A stretch of 64,000 nucleotides of DNA from Siphonodentalium dalli (GCA_032622095.1 CP136061.1:23252991-23316990); one strand, 5' to 3'. Numbered from the stretch's first letter, positions 10,291 to 25,468 are shown. Translations and numbers: made by a program. Notes: generated from the sequence alone by a model not told the origin.

Positions 10291-11839
10291 GGATTTATGG
10301 TTCTAACCCAGAGATTCATGAATAGAACTCAGGGATTTATGACTTTTTCGAAGGATTTATGGTTTTAACCCAGAGATTCATGAATAGAACTCAGGGATTT
10401 ATGACTTTTTCGAAGGATTTATGGTTCTAACCCAGAGATTCATGAATAGAACTCAGGGATTTATGACTTTTTCGAAGGATTTATGGCTTTAACCCCGAGA
10501 TTCATGACCACAACTCAGGGATTTATGACTTTTTCGAAGGATTTATGGTTCTAACCCAGAGATTCATGAATACAACTCAGGGATTTATGACTTTTTCGAA
10601 GGATTTATGGTTCTAACCCAGAGATTCATGAATACAACTCAGGGATTTATGACTTTTTCGAAGGATTTGTGGCTCTAACCCAGAGATTCATGATTTCAAC
10701 TCAGGGATTTATGACTTTTTCGAAGGATTTGTGGCTCTAACCCAGAGATTCATGAATACAACTCAGGGATTTATGACTTTTCGAAGGATTTATGGCTCAA
10801 ACCCAGAGATTCATGACTACAACTCAGGGATTTATGACTTTTTCGAAGGATTTAAGGTTCTAACCCAGAGATTCACGAATAGAACTCAGGGATTTATGAC
10901 TTTTTTGAAGGATTTATGGTTCTAACCCAGAGATTCATGAATAGAACTCAGGGATTTATGACTTTTTCGAAGGATTTATGGTTCTAACCCAGAGATTCAT
11001 GAATAGAACTCAGGGATTTATGACTTTTTCGAAGGATTTATGGCTTTAACCCCGAGATTCATGACTACAACTCAGGGATTTATGACTTTTTCGAAGGATT
11101 TATGGTTCTAACCCAGAGATTCATGAATACAACTCAGGGATTTATGACTTTTTCGATTGATTTATGGTTCTAACCCAGAGATTCATGAATACAACTCAGG
11201 GATTTATGACTTTTTCGAAGGATTTGTGGCTCTAACCCAGAGATTCATGATTACAACTCAGGGATTTATGACTTTTTCGAAGGATTTGTGACTCTAACCC
11301 AGAGATTCATGAATACAACTCAGGGATTTATGACTTTTTCGAAGGATTTATGGCTTTAACCCCGAGATTCATGACTACAACTCAGGGATTTATGACTTTT
11401 TCGAAGGATTTATGGTTCTAACCCAGAGATTCATTAATACAACTCAGGGATTTATGACTTTTTCGAAGGATTTGTGGCTCTAACCCAGAGATTCATGATT
11501 ACAACTCAGGGATTTATGACTTTTTCGAAGGATTTGTGGCTCTAACCCAGAGATTCATGAATACAACGCAAGGATTTATGACCTTTTCGAAGGATTTAAG
11601 GCTCTAACCCCTAGATTCATGACTACAACTCAGGGATTTATGACTTTTTCGAAGGATTTATGGTTCTAACCCAGAGATTCATGAATAGAACTCAGGGATT
11701 TATGACTTTTTTGAAGGATTTATGGTTCTAACCCAGAGATTCATGAATAGAACTCAGGGATTTATGACTTTTTCGAAGGATTTATGGTTCTAACCCAGAG
11801 ATTCATGAATAGAACTCAGGGATTTATGACTTTTTCGAA
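10291..11839. repeat. Rearranged HOR stretch with private variants
   Basis: Irregular class order. The G cassette at 10725 has unusual partners: CCCAGAG in H, TTTAAGG in the next monomer, and the TTTTTTGAA variant moved one monomer downstream. Private changes include TTCGATTGA near 11154, GTGACTC near 11288 and CCCCTAG near 11608. A near-complete HOR (A-B-C-D-D-D) leads into the module copy at 11840. No non-satellite sequence is seen. Confidence 0.65.
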
Positions 11840-14565
11840 GGATTTATGGCTTTAACCCCGAGATTCATGACTACAACTCAGGGATTTATGACTTTTTCGA
11901 AGGATTTATGGTTCTAACCCAGAGATTCATGAATACAACTCAGGGATTTATGACTTTTTCGAAGGATTTAGGGTTCTAACCCAGAGATTCATGAATACAA
12001 CTCAGGGATTTATGACTTTTTCGAAGGATTTGTGGCTCTAACCCAGAGATTCATGATTACAACTCAGGGATTTATGACTTTTTCGAAGGATTTGTGGCTC
12101 TAACCGAGAGATTCATGAATACAACGCAAGGATTTATGACCTTTTCGAAGGATTTATGGCTCTAACCCCAAGATTCATGACTACAACTCAGGGATTTATG
12201 ACTTTTTCGAAGGATTTATGGTTCTAACCCAGAGATTCATGAATAGAACTCAGGGATTTATGACTTTTTCGAAGGATTTATGGTTTTAACCCAGAGATTC
12301 ATGAATAGAACTCAGGGATTTAGGACTTTTTCGAAGGATTTATGGTTCTAACCCAGAGATTCATGAATAGAACTCAGGGATTTATGACTTTTTCGAAGGA
12401 TTTATGGCTTTAACCCCGAGATTCATGACTACAACTCAGGGATTTATGACTTTTTCGAAGGATTTATGGTTCTAACTCAGAGATTCATGAATACAACTCA
12501 GGGATTTATGACTTTTTCGAAGGATTTATGGTTCTAACCCAGAGATTCATGAATACAACTCAGGGATTTATGACTTTTTCGAAGGATTTGTGGCTCTAAC
12601 CCAGAGATTCATGATTACAACTCAGGGATTTATGACTTTTTCGAAGGATTTATGGTTCTAACCCAGAGATTCATGAATAGAACTCAGGGATTTATGACTT
12701 TTTCGAAGGATTTATGGTTCTAACCCAGAGATTCATGAATAGAACTCAGGGATTTATGACTTTTTCGAAGGATTTATGGTTCTAACCCAGAGATTCATGA
12801 ATAGAACTCAGGGATTTATAACTTTTTCGAAGGATTTATGGCTTTAACCCCGAGATTCATGACTACAACTCAGGGATTTATGACTTTTTCGAAGGATTTA
12901 TGGTTCTAACCCAGAGATTCATGAATACAACTCAGGGATTTATGACTTTTTCGAAGGATTTATGGTTCTAACCCAGAGATTCATGAATACAACTCAGGGA
13001 TTTATGACTTTTTCGAAGGATTTGTTGCTCTAACCCAGAGATTCATGATTACAACTCAGGGATTTATAACTTTTTCGAAGGATTTGTGGCTCTAACCCAG
13101 AGATTCATGAATAAAACGCAAGGATTTATGACCTTTTCGAAGGATTTATGGCTCTAACCCCAAGATTCATGACTACAACTCAGGGATTTATGACTTTTTC
13201 GAAGGATTTATGGTTCTAACCCAGAGATTCATGAATAGAACTCAGGGATTTATGACTTTTTCGAAGGATTTATGGTTCTAACCCAGAGATTCATGAATAG
13301 AACTCAGGGATTTATGACTTTTTCGAAGGATTTGTGGCTCTAACCCAGAGATTCATGAATACAACTCAGGGATTTATGACTTTTCGAAGGATTTATGGCT
13401 CAAACCCCGAGATTCATGACTACAACTCAGGGATTTATGACTTTTTTGAAGGATTTATGGTTCTAACCCAGAGATTCACGAATAGAACTCAGGGATTTAT
13501 GACTTTTTCGAAGGATTTATGGTTCTAACCCAGAGATTCATGAATAGAACTCAGGGATTTATGACTTTTTCGAAGAATTTATGGTTCTAACCCAGAGATT
13601 CATGAATAGAACTCAGGGATTTATGACTTTTCGAAGGATTTATGGCTTTAACCCCGAGATTCATGACTACAACTCAGGGATTTATGACTTTTTCGAAGGA
13701 TTTATGGTTCTAACCCAGAGATTCATGAATACAACTCAGGGATTTATGACTTTTTCGAAGGATTTATGGTTCTAACCCAGAGATTCATGAATAGAACTCA
13801 TGGATTTATGACTTTTTCGAAGGATTTATGGCTTTAACCCCGAGATTCATGTCTACAACTCAGGGATTTATGACTTTTTCGAAGGATTTATGGTTCTAAC
13901 CCAGAGATTCATGAATACAACTCAGGGATTTGTGACCTTTTCGAAGGATTTGTGGCTCTAACCCAGAGATTCATGATTACAACTCAGGGATTTATGACTT
14001 TTTCGAAGGATTTGTGGCTCTAACCCAGAGATTCATGAATACAACGCAAGGATTTATGACCTTTTCGAAGGATTTATGGCTCTAACCCCAAGATTCATGA
14101 CTACAACTCAGGGATTTATGACTTTTTCGAAGGATTTATGGTTCTAACCCAGAGATTCATGAATAGAACTCAGGGATTTATGACTTTTTCGAAGGATTTA
14201 TGGTTCTAACCCAGAGATTCATGAATAGAACTCAGGGATTTATGACTTTTTCGAAGGATTTATGGTTCTAACCCAGAGATTCATGAATAGAACTCAGGGA
14301 TTTATGACTTTTTCGAAGGATTTATGGCTTTAACCCCGAGATTCATGAATACAACTCAGGGATTTATGACTTTTTCGAAGGATTTATGGTTCTAACCCAG
14401 AGATTCATGAATACAACTCAGGGATTTATGACTTTTTCGAAGGATTTATGGTTCTAACCCAGAGATTCATGAATACAACTCAGGGATTTATGACTTTTTC
14501 GAAGGATTTGTGGCTCTAACCCAGAGATTCATGATTACAACTCAGGGATTTATGACTTTTTCGAA
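11840..14565. repeat. Left module, copy 3
   Basis: It matches 5397-8122 (offset 6443) and, from 12081, 1-2485 (offset 12080). Private changes include GGTTTTAACC near 12281, TTATAAC near 12828, ATAAAACGC near 13111, TTTGTGACC near 13930 and an E monomer with GAATAC near 14346. At 14566 it joins abruptly to the second left module. Confidence 0.82.
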
Positions 14566-16608
14566 GGATTTGTTGCTCTAACCCAGAGATTCATGAATAC
14601 AACTCAGGGATTTATGACTTTTCGAAGGATTTATGGCTCAAACCTCGAGATTCTTGACTACAACTCAGGGATTTATGACTTTTTCGAAGGATTTATGGTT
14701 CTAACCCAGAGATTCACGAATAGAACTCAGGGATTTATGACTTTTTCGAAGGATTTATGGTTCTAACCCAGAGATTCATGAATAGAACTCAGGGATTTAT
14801 GACTTTTTCGAAGGATTTATGGTTCTAACCCAGAGATTCATGAATAGAACTCAGGGATTTATGACTTTTTCGAAGGATTTATGGCTTTAACCCCGAGATT
14901 CATGACTACAACTCAGGGATTTATGACTTTTTCGAAGGATTTATGGTTCTAACCCAGAGATTCATGAATACAACTCAGGGATTTATGACTTTTTCGAAGG
15001 ATTTGTGGCTCTAACCCAGAGATTCATTATTACAACTCAGGGATTTATGACTTTTTCGAAGGATTTGTGGCTCTAACCCAGAGATTCATGAATACAACGC
15101 AGGGATTTATGACTTTTTCGAAGGATTTGTGGCTCTAACCCAGAGATTCATGAATACAACGCAAGGATTTATGACCTTTTCGAAGGATTTATGGCTCTAA
15201 CCCCAAGATTCATGACTACAACTCAGGGATTTATGACTTTTTCGAAGGATTTATGGCTCTAACCCAGAGATTCATGAATAGAACTCAGGGATTTATAACT
15301 TTTTCGAAGGATTTATGGTTCTAACCCAGAGATTCATGAATAGAACTCAGGGATTTATGACTTTTTCGAAGGATTTATGGCTTTAACCCCGAGATTCATG
15401 ACTACAACTCAGGGATTTATGACTCTTTCGAAGGATTTATGGTTCTAACCCAGAGATTCATGAATACAACTCAGGGATTTATGACTTTTTCGAAGGATTT
15501 ATGGTTCTAACCCAGAGATTCATGAATACAACTCAGGGATTTATGACTTTTTCGAAGGATTTGTGGCTCTAACCCAGAGATTCATGATTACAACTCAGGG
15601 ATTTATGACTTTTTCGAAGGATTTGTGGCTCTAACCCAGAGATTCATGAATACAACTCAGGGATTTATGACTTTTCGAAGGATTTATGGCTCAAACCCCG
15701 AGATTCATGACTACAACTCAGGGATTTATGACTTTTTTGAAGGATTTATGGTTCTAACCCAGAGATTCACGAATAGAACTCAGGGATTTATGACTTTTTC
15801 GAAGGATTTATGGTTCTAACCCAGAGATTCATGAATAGAACTCAGGGATTTATGACTTTTTCGAAGGATTTATGGTTCTAACCCAGAGATTCATGAATAG
15901 AACTCAGGGATTTATGACTTTTCGAAGGATTTATGGCTTTAACCCCGAGATTCATGACTACAACTCAGGGATTTATGACTTTTTCGAAGGATTTATGGTT
16001 CTAACCCAGAGATTCATGAATACAACTCAGGGATTTATGACTTTTTCGAAGGATTTATGGTTCTAACCCAGAGATTCATGAATAGAACTCATGGATTTAT
16101 GACTTTTTCGAAGGATTTATGGCTTTAACCCCGAGATTCATGTCTACAACTCAGGGATTTATGACTTTTTCGAAGGATTTATGGCTTTAACCCCGAGATT
16201 CATGACTACAACTCAGGGATTTATGACGTTTTCGAAGGATTTATGGTTCTAACCCAGAGATTCATGAATACAACTCAGGGATTTATGACTTTTTCGAAGG
16301 AATTGTGGCTCTAACCCAGAGATTCATGATTACAACTCAGGGATTTATGACTTTTTCGAAGGATTTGTGGCTCTAACCCAGAGATTCATGAATACAACGC
16401 AAGGATTTATGACCTTTTCGAAGGATTTATGGCTCTAACCCCAAGATTCATGACTACAACTCAGGGATTTATGACTTTTTCGAAGGATTTATGGTTCTAA
16501 CCCAGAGATTCATGAATAGAACTCAGGGATTTATGACTTTTTCGAAGGATTTATGGTTCTAACCCAGAGATTCATGAATAGAACTCAGGGATTTATGACT
16601 TTTTCGAA
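14566..16608. repeat. Second left module, copy 2
   Basis: It matches 3354-5396 at offset 11212, with a few private changes such as GACGTTTTC near 16226. It follows copy 3 of the left module directly, without the 868-bp segment found at 2486-3353. Confidence 0.8.
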
Positions 16609-17599
16609 GGATTTATGGTTCTAACCCAGAGATTCATGAATAGAACTCAGGGATTTATGACTTTTTCGAAGGATTTATGGCTTTAACCCCGAGATTCATG
16701 ACTACAACTCAGGGATTTATGACTTTTTCGAAGGATTTATGGTTCTAACCCAGAGATTCATGAATACAACTCAGGGATTTATGACTTTTTCGAAGGATTT
16801 ATGGTTCTAACCCAGAGATTCATGAATACAACTCAGGGATTTATGACTTTTTCGAAGGATTTGTGGCTCTAACCCAGAGATTCATGATTACAACTCAGGG
16901 ATTTATGACTTTTTCGAAGGATTTGTTGCTCTAACCCAGAGATTCATGAATACAACTCAGGGATTTATGACTTTTCGAAGGATTTATGGCTCAAACCTCG
17001 AGATTCATGACTACAACTCAGGGATTTATGACTTTTTCGAAGGATTTATGGTTCTAACCCAGAGATTCACGAATAGAACTCAGGGATTTATGACTTTTTC
17101 GAAGGATTTATGGTTCTAACCCAGAGATTCATGAATAGAACTCAGGGATTTATGACTTTTTCGAAGGATTTATGGTTCTAACCCAGAGATTCATGAATAG
17201 AACTCAGGGATTTATGACTTTTTCGAAGGATTTATGGCTTTAACCCCGAGATTCATGACTACAACTCAGGGATTTATGACTTTTTCGAAGGATTTATGGT
17301 TCTAACCCAGAGATTCATGAATACAACTCAGGGATTTATGACTATTTCGAAGGATTTGTGGCTCTAACCCAGAGATTCATTATTACAACTCAGGGATTTA
17401 TGACTTTTTCGAAGGATTTGTGGCTCTAACCCAGAGATTCATGAATACAACGCAGGGATTTATGACTTTTTCGAAGGATTTGTGGCTCTAACCCAGAGAT
17501 TCATGAATACAACGCAAGGATTTATGACATTTTCGAAGGATTTATGGCTCTAACCCCGAGATTCATGACTACAACTCAGGGATTTATGACTTTTTCGAA
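16237..17599. repeat. 1,363-bp tandem duplication, left copy
   Basis: Twenty-two monomers, one of them 61 bp. The right copy is 17600-18962. Rare shared markers at exact 1363-bp spacing are GGAATTG (16299, 17662) and ACTATTTC (17341, 18704), the latter followed by CATTATT. Outside 16237 the facing monomers differ (E against a C-like CCCCGAG). Confidence 0.82.
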
Positions 17600-19022
17600 G
17601 GATTTATGGTTCTAACCCAGAGATTCATGAATACAACTCAGGGATTTATGACTTTTTCGAAGGAATTGTGGCTCTAACCCAGAGATTCATGATTACAACT
17701 CAGGGATTTATGACTTTTTCGAAGGATTTGTGGCTCTAACCCAGAGATTCATGAATACAACGCAAGGATTTATGACCTTTTCGAAGGATTTATGGCTCTA
17801 ACCCCAAGATTCATGACTACAACTCAGGGATTTATGACTTTTTCGAAGGATTTATGGTTCTAACCCAGAGATTCATGAATAGAACTCAGGGATTTATGAC
17901 TTTTTCGAAGGATTTATGGTTCTAACCCAGAGATTCATGAATAGAACTCAGGGATTTATGACTTTTTCGAAGGATTTATGGTTCTAACCCAGAGATTCAT
18001 GAATAGAACTCAGGGATTTATGACTTTTTCGAAGGATTTATGGCTTTAACCCCGAGATTCATGACTACAACTCAGGGATTTATGACTTTTTCGAAGGATT
18101 TATGGTTCTAACCCAGAGATTCATGAATACAACTCAGGGATTTATGACTTTTTCGAAGGATTTATGGTTCTAACCCAGAGATTCATGAATACAACTCAGG
18201 GATTTATGACTTTTTCGAAGGATTTGTGGCTCTAACCCAGAGATTCATGATTACAACTCAGGGATTTATGACTTTTTCGAAGGATTTGTTGCTCTAACCC
18301 AGAGATTCATGAATACAACTCAGGGATTTATGACTTTTCGAAGGATTTATGGCTCAAACCTCGAGATTCATGACTACAACTCAGGGATTTATGACTTTTT
18401 CGAAGGATTTATGGTTCTAACCCAGAGATTCACGAATAGAACTCAGGGATTTATGACTTTTTCGAAGGATTTATGGTTCTAACCCAGAGATTCATGAATA
18501 GAACTCAGGGATTTATGACTTTTTCGAAGGATTTATGGTTCTAACCCAGAGATTCATGAATAGAACTCAGGGATTTATGACTTTTTCGAAGGATTTATGG
18601 CTTTAACCCCGAGATTCATGACTACAACTCAGGGATTTATGACTTTTTCGAAGGATTTATGGTTCTAACCCAGAGATTCATGAATACAACTCAGGGATTT
18701 ATGACTATTTCGAAGGATTTGTGGCTCTAACCCAGAGATTCATTATTACAACTCAGGGATTTATGACTTTTTCGAAGGATTTGTGGCTCTAACCCAGAGA
18801 TTCATGAATACAACGCAGGGATTTATGACTTTTTCGAAGGATTTGTGGCTCTAACCCAGAGATTCATGAATACAACGCAAGGATTTATGACATTTTCGAA
18901 GGATTTATGGCTCTAACCCCGAGATTCATGACTACAACTCAGGGATTTATGACTTTTTCGAAGGATTTATGGTTCTAACCCAGAGATTCATGAATAGAAC
19001 TCAGGGATTTATGACTTTTTCG

Positions 19023-22000
19023 AAGGATTTATGGTTCTAACCCAGAGATTAATGAATAGAACTCAGGGATTTATGACTTTTTCGAAGGATTTATGGTTCT
19101 AACCCAGAGATTCATGAATACAACGCAGGGATTTATGACTTTTTCGAAGGATTTGTGGCTCTAACCCAGAGATTCGTGAATACAACGCAAGGATTTATGA
19201 CCTTTTCGAAGGATTTATGGCTCTAACTCCGAGATTCATGACTACAACTCAGGGATTTATGACTTTTTCGAAGGATTTATGGTTCTAACCCAGAGATTCA
19301 TGAATAGAACTCAGGGATTTATGACTTTTTCGAAGGATTTATGGTTCTAACCCAGAGATTCATGAATAGAACTCAGGGATTTATGACTTTTTCGAAGGAT
19401 TTATGGTTCTAACCCAGAGATTCATGAATAGAACTCAGGGATTTATGACTTTTTTGAAGGATTTATGGCTTTAACCCCGAGATTCATGACTACAACTCAG
19501 GGATTTATGACTTTTTCGAAGGATTTATGGTTCTAACCCAGAGATTCATGAATACAACTCAGGGATTTATGACTTTTTCGAAGGATTTGTGGCTCTAACC
19601 CAGAGATTCATGAATACAACGCAGGGATTTATGACTTTTTCGAAGGATTTATGGCTCTAACCCAGAGATTCATGAATACAACGCAAGGATTTATGACTTT
19701 TTCGAAGGATTTATGGCTCAAACCCCGAGATTCAAGACTACAACTCAGGGATTTATGACTTTTTTGAAGGATTTATGGTTCTAACCCAGAGATTCACGAA
19801 TAGAACTCAGGGATTTATGACTTTTTCGAAGGATTTATGGTTCTAACCCAGAGATTCATGAATAGAACTCAGGGATTTATGACTTTTTCGAAGGATTTAT
19901 GGTTCTAACCCAGAGATTCATGAATAGAACTCAGGGATTTATGACTTTTTCGAAGGATTTATGGCTTTAACCCCGAGATTCATGACTACAACTCAGGGAT
20001 TTATGACTTTTTCGAAGGATTTATGGTTCTAACCCAGAGATTCATTAATACAACTCAGGGATTTATGACTTTTTCGAAGGATTTGTGGCTCTAACCCAGA
20101 GATTCATGATTACAACTCAGGGATTTATGACTTTTTCGAAGGATTTGTGGCTCTAACCCAGAGATTCATGAATACAACGCAAGGATTTATGACCTTTTCG
20201 AAGGATTTAAGGCTCTAACCCCAAGATTCATGACTACAACTCAGGGATTTATGACTTTTTCGAAGGATTTATGGTTCTAACCCAGAGATTCATGAATAGA
20301 ACTCAGGGATTTATGACTTTTTCGAAGGATTTATGGTTCTAACCCAGAGATTCATGAATAGAACTCAGGGATTTATGACTTTTTCGAAGGATTTATGGTT
20401 CTAACCCAGAGATTCATGAATAGAACTCAGGGATTTATGACTTTTTCGAAGGATTTATGGCTTTAACCCCGAGATTCATGACTACAACTCAGGGATTTAT
20501 GACTTTTTCGAAGGATTTATGGTTCTAACCCAGAGATTCATGAATACAACTCAGGGATTTATGACTTTTTCGAAGGATTTAGGGTTCTAACCCAGAGATT
20601 CATGAATACAACTCAGGGATTTATGACTTTTTCGAAGGATTTGTGGCTCTAACCCAGAGATTCATGATTACAACTCAGGGATTTATGACTTTTTCGAAGG
20701 ATTTGTGGCTCTAACCGAGAGATTCATGAATACAACGCAAGGATTTATGACCTTTTCGAAGGATTTATGGCTCTAACCCCAAGATTCATGACTACAACTC
20801 AGGGATTTATGACTTGTTCGAAGGATTTATGGTTCTAACCCAGAGATTCATGAATAGAACTCAGGGATTTATGACTTTTTCGAAGGATTTATGGTTCTAA
20901 CCCAGAGATTCATGAATATAACTCAGGGATTTAGGACTTTTTCGAAGGATTTATGGTTCTAACCCAGAGATTCATGAATAGAACTCAGGGATTTATGACT
21001 TTTTCGAAGGATTTATGGCTTTAACCCCGAGATTCATGACTACAACTCAGGGATTTATGACTTTTTCGAAGGATTTATGGTTCTAACTCAGAGATTCATG
21101 AATACAACTCAGGGATTTATGACTTTTTCGAAGGATTTATGGTTCTAACCCAGAGATTCATGAATACAACTCAGGGATTTATGACTTTTTCGAAGGATTT
21201 GTGGCTCTAACCCAGAGATTCATGATTACAACTCAGGGATTTATGACTTTTTCGAAGGATTTGTGGCTCTAACCCAGAGATTCATGAATACAACTCAGGG
21301 ATTTATGACTTTTCGAAGGATTTATGGCTCAAACCCCGAGATTCATGACTACAACTCAGGGATTTATGACTTTTTCGAAGGATTTATGGTTCTAACCCAG
21401 AGATTCACGAATAGAACTCAGGGATTTATGACTTTTTCGAAGGATTTATGGTTCTAACCCAGAGATTCATGAATAGAACTCAGGGATTTATGACTTTTTC
21501 GAAGGATTTATGGTTCTAACCCAGAGATTCATGAATAGAACTCAGGGATTTATGACTTTTTCGAAGGATTTATGGCTTTAACCCCGAGATTCATGACTAC
21601 AACTCAGGGATTTATGACTTTTTCGAAGGATTTATGGTTCTAACCCAGAGATTCATGACTACAACTCAGGGATTTATGACTTTTTCGAAGGATTTATGGT
21701 TCTAACCCAGAGATTCATGAATACAACTCAGGGATTTATGACTTTTTCGAAGGATTTGTGGCTCTAACCCAGAGATTCATGAATACAACGCATGGATTTA
21801 TGACTTTTTCGAAGGATTTATGGCTCTAACCCAGAGATTCATGAATACAACGCAAGGATTTATGACTTTTTCGAAGGATTTATGGCTCAAACCCCGAGAT
21901 TCATGACTACAACTCAGGGATTTATGACTTTTTTGAAGGATTTATGGTTCTAACCCAGAGATTCACGAATAGAACTCAGGGATTTATGACTTTTTCGAAG

Positions 22001-22245
22001 GATTTATGGTTCTAACCCAGAGATTCATGAATAGAACTCAGGGATTTATGACTTTTTCGAAGGATTTCTGGTTCTAACCCAGAGATTCATGAATAGAACT
22101 CAGGGATTTATGACTTTTTCGAAGGATTTGTGGCTCTAACCCAGAGATTCATGAATACAACGCAAGGATTTATGACCTTTTCGAAGGATTTATGGCTCTA
22201 ACCCCAAGATTCATGACTACAACTCAGGGATTTATGACTTTTTCG
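19023..22245. repeat. 3,223-bp tandem duplication, left copy
   Basis: Paired with 22246-25468. Exact 3223-bp spacing holds for GATTAATG (19047, 22270), GATTCGTG (19171, 22394), TTCAAGAC (19731, 22954), CATTAAT (20041, 23264), TTTAAGG, GACTTGTTC and the G cassette (21257, 24480). Near 21.63 kb the right copy has two extra monomers, after which the offset becomes 3347. Confidence 0.85.
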
Positions 22246-25200
22246 AAGGATTTATGGTTCTAACCCAGAGATTAATGAATAGAACTCAGGGATTTATGAC
22301 TTTTTCGAAGGATTTATGGTTCTAACCCAGAGATTCATGAATACAACGCAGGGATTTATGACTTTTTCGAAGGATTTGTGGCTCTAACCCAGAGATTCGT
22401 GAATACAACGCAAGGATTTATGACCTTTTCGAAGGATTTATGGCTCTAACTCCGAGATTCATGACTACAACTCAGGGATTTATGACTTTTTCGAAGGATT
22501 TATGGTTCTAACCCAGAGATTCATGAATAGAACTCAGGGATTTATGACTTTTTCGAAGGATTTATGGTTCTAACCCAGAGATTCATGAATAGAACTCAGG
22601 GATTTATGACTTTTTCGAAGGATTTATGGTTCTAACCCAGAGATTCATGAATAGAACTCAGGGATTTATGACTTTTTTGAAGGATTTATGGCTTTAACCC
22701 CGAGATTCATGACTACAACTCAGGGATTTATGACTTTTTCGAAGGATTTATGGTTCTAACCCAGAGATTCATGAATACAACTCAGGGATTTATGACTTTT
22801 TCGAAGGATTTGTGGCTCTAACCCAGAGATTCATGAATACAAAGCAGGGATTTATGACTTTTTCGAAGGATTTATGGCTCTAACCCAGATATTCATGAAT
22901 ACAACGCAAGGATTTATGACTTTTTCGAAGGATTTATGGCTCAAACCCCGAGATTCAAGACTACAACTCAGGGATTTATGACTTTTTTGAAGGATTTATG
23001 GTTCTAACCCAGAGATTCACGAATAGAACTCAGGGATTTATGACTTTTTCGAAGGATTTATGGTTCTAACCCAGAGATTCATGAATAGAACTCAGGGATT
23101 TATGACTTTTTCGAAGGATTTATGGTTCTAACCCAGAGATTCATGAATAGAACTCAGGGATTTATGACTTTTTCGAAGGATTTATGGCTTTAACCCCGAG
23201 ATTCATGACTACAACTCAGGGATTTATGACTTTTTCGAAGGATTTATGGTTCTAACCCAGAGATTCATTAATACAACTCAGGGATTTATGACTTTTTCGA
23301 AGGATTTGTGGCTCTAACCCAGAGATTCATGATTACAACTCAGGGATTTATGACTTTTTCGAAGGATTTGTGGCTCTAACCCAGAGATTCATGAATACAA
23401 CGCAAGGATTTATGACCTTTTCGAAGGATTTAAGGCTCTAACCCCAAGATTCATGACTACAACTCAGGGATTTATGACTTTTTCGAAGGATTTATGGTTC
23501 TAATCCAGAGATTCATGAATAGAACTCAGGGATTTATGACTTTTTCGAAGGATTTATGGTTCTAACCCAGAGATTCATTAATAGAACTCAGGGATTTATG
23601 ACTTTTTCGAAGGATTTATGGTTCTAACCCAGAGATTCATGAATAGAACTCAGGGATTTATGACTTTTTCGAAGGATTTATGGCTTTAACCCCGAGATTC
23701 ATGACTACAACTCAGGGATTTATGACTTTTTCGAAGGATTTATGGTTCTAACCCAGAGATTCATGAATACAACTCAGGGATTTATGACTTTTTCGAAGGA
23801 TTTAGGGTTCTAACCCAGAGATTCATGAATACAACTCAGGGATTTATGACTTTTTCGAAGGATTTGTGGCTCTAACCCAGAGATTCATGATTACAACTCA
23901 GGGATTTATGACTTTTTCGAAGGATTTGTGGCTCTAACCGAGAGATTCATGAATACAACGCAAGGATTTATGACCTTTTCGAAGGATTTATGGCTCTAAC
24001 CCCAAGATTCATGACTACAACTCAGGGATTTATGACTTGTTCGAAGGATTTATGGTTCTAACCCAGAGATTCATGAATAGAACTCAGGGATTTATGACTT
24101 TTTCGAAGGATTTATGGTTCTAACCCAGAGATTCATGAATAGAACTCAGGGATTTAGGACTTTTTCGAAGGATTTATGGTTCTAACCCAGAGATTCATGA
24201 ATAGAACTCAGGGATTTATGACTTTTTCGAAGGATTTATGGCTTTAACCCCGAGATTCATGACTACAACTCAGGGATTTATGACTTTTTCGAAGGATTTA
24301 TGGTTCTAACTCAGAGATTCATGAATACAACTCAGGGATTTATGACTTTTTCGAAGGATTTATGGTTCTAACCCAGAGATTCATGAATACAACTCAGGGA
24401 TTTATGACTTTTTCGAAGGATTTGTGGCTCTAACCCAGAGATTCATGATTACAACTCAGGGATTTATGACTTTTTCGAAGGATTTGGGGCTCTAACCCAG
24501 AGATTCATGAATACAACTCAGGGATTTATGACTTTTCGAAGGATTTATGGCTCAAACCCCGAGATTCATGACTACAACTCAGGGATTTATGACTTTTTCG
24601 AAGGATTTATGGTTCTAACCCAGAGATTCACGAATAGAACTCAGGGATTTAAGACTTTTTCGAAGGATTTATGGTTCTAACCCAGAGATTCATGAATAGA
24701 ACTCAGGGATTTATGACTTTTTCGAAGGATTTATGGTTCTAACCCAGAGATTCATGAATAGAACTCAGGGATTTATGACTTTTTCGAAGGATTTATGGCT
24801 TTAACCCCGAGATTCATGACTACAACTCAGGGATTTATGACTTTTTCGAAGGATTTATGGTTCTAACCCAGAGATTCATGAATAGAACTCAGGGATTTAT
24901 GACTTTTTCGAAGGATTTATGGTTCTAACCCAGAGATTCAAGAATAGAACTCAGGGATTTATGACTTTTTCGAAGGATTTATGGCTTTAACCCCGAGATT
25001 CATGACTACAACTCAGGGATTTATGACTTTTTCGAAGGATTTATGGTTCTAACCCAGAGATTCATGAATACAACTCAGGGATTTATGACTTTTTCGAAGG
25101 ATTTGTGGCTCTAACCCAGAGATTCATGAATACAACGCAGGGATTTATGACTTTTTCGAAGGATTTATGGCTCTAACCCAGAGATTCATGAATACAACGC

Positions 25201-25468
25201 AAGGATTTATGACTTTTTCGAAGGATTTATGGCTCAAACCCCGAGATTCATGACTACAACTCAGGGATTTATGACTTTTTTGAAGGATTTATGGTTCTAA
25301 CCCAGAGATTCACGAATAGAACTCAGGGATTTATGACTTTTTCGAAGGATTTATGGTTCTAACCCAGAGATTCATGAATAGAACTCAGGGATTTATGACT
25401 TTTTCGAAGGATTTATGGTTCTAACCCAGAGATTCATGAATAGAACTCAGGGATTTATGACTTTATCG
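22246..25468. repeat. 3,223-bp tandem duplication, right copy
   Basis: It repeats 19023-22245 with two extra monomers at about 24.85-24.97 kb (one with TTCAAGAAT) and private changes: CCAGATATTC, ACAAAGCAGGG, TAATCCAG near 23.50 kb, GATTTGGGGC at 24480 and TTTAAGAC. The GGGG change removes the GTG that opens the spurious frame in the left copy. Confidence 0.8.
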
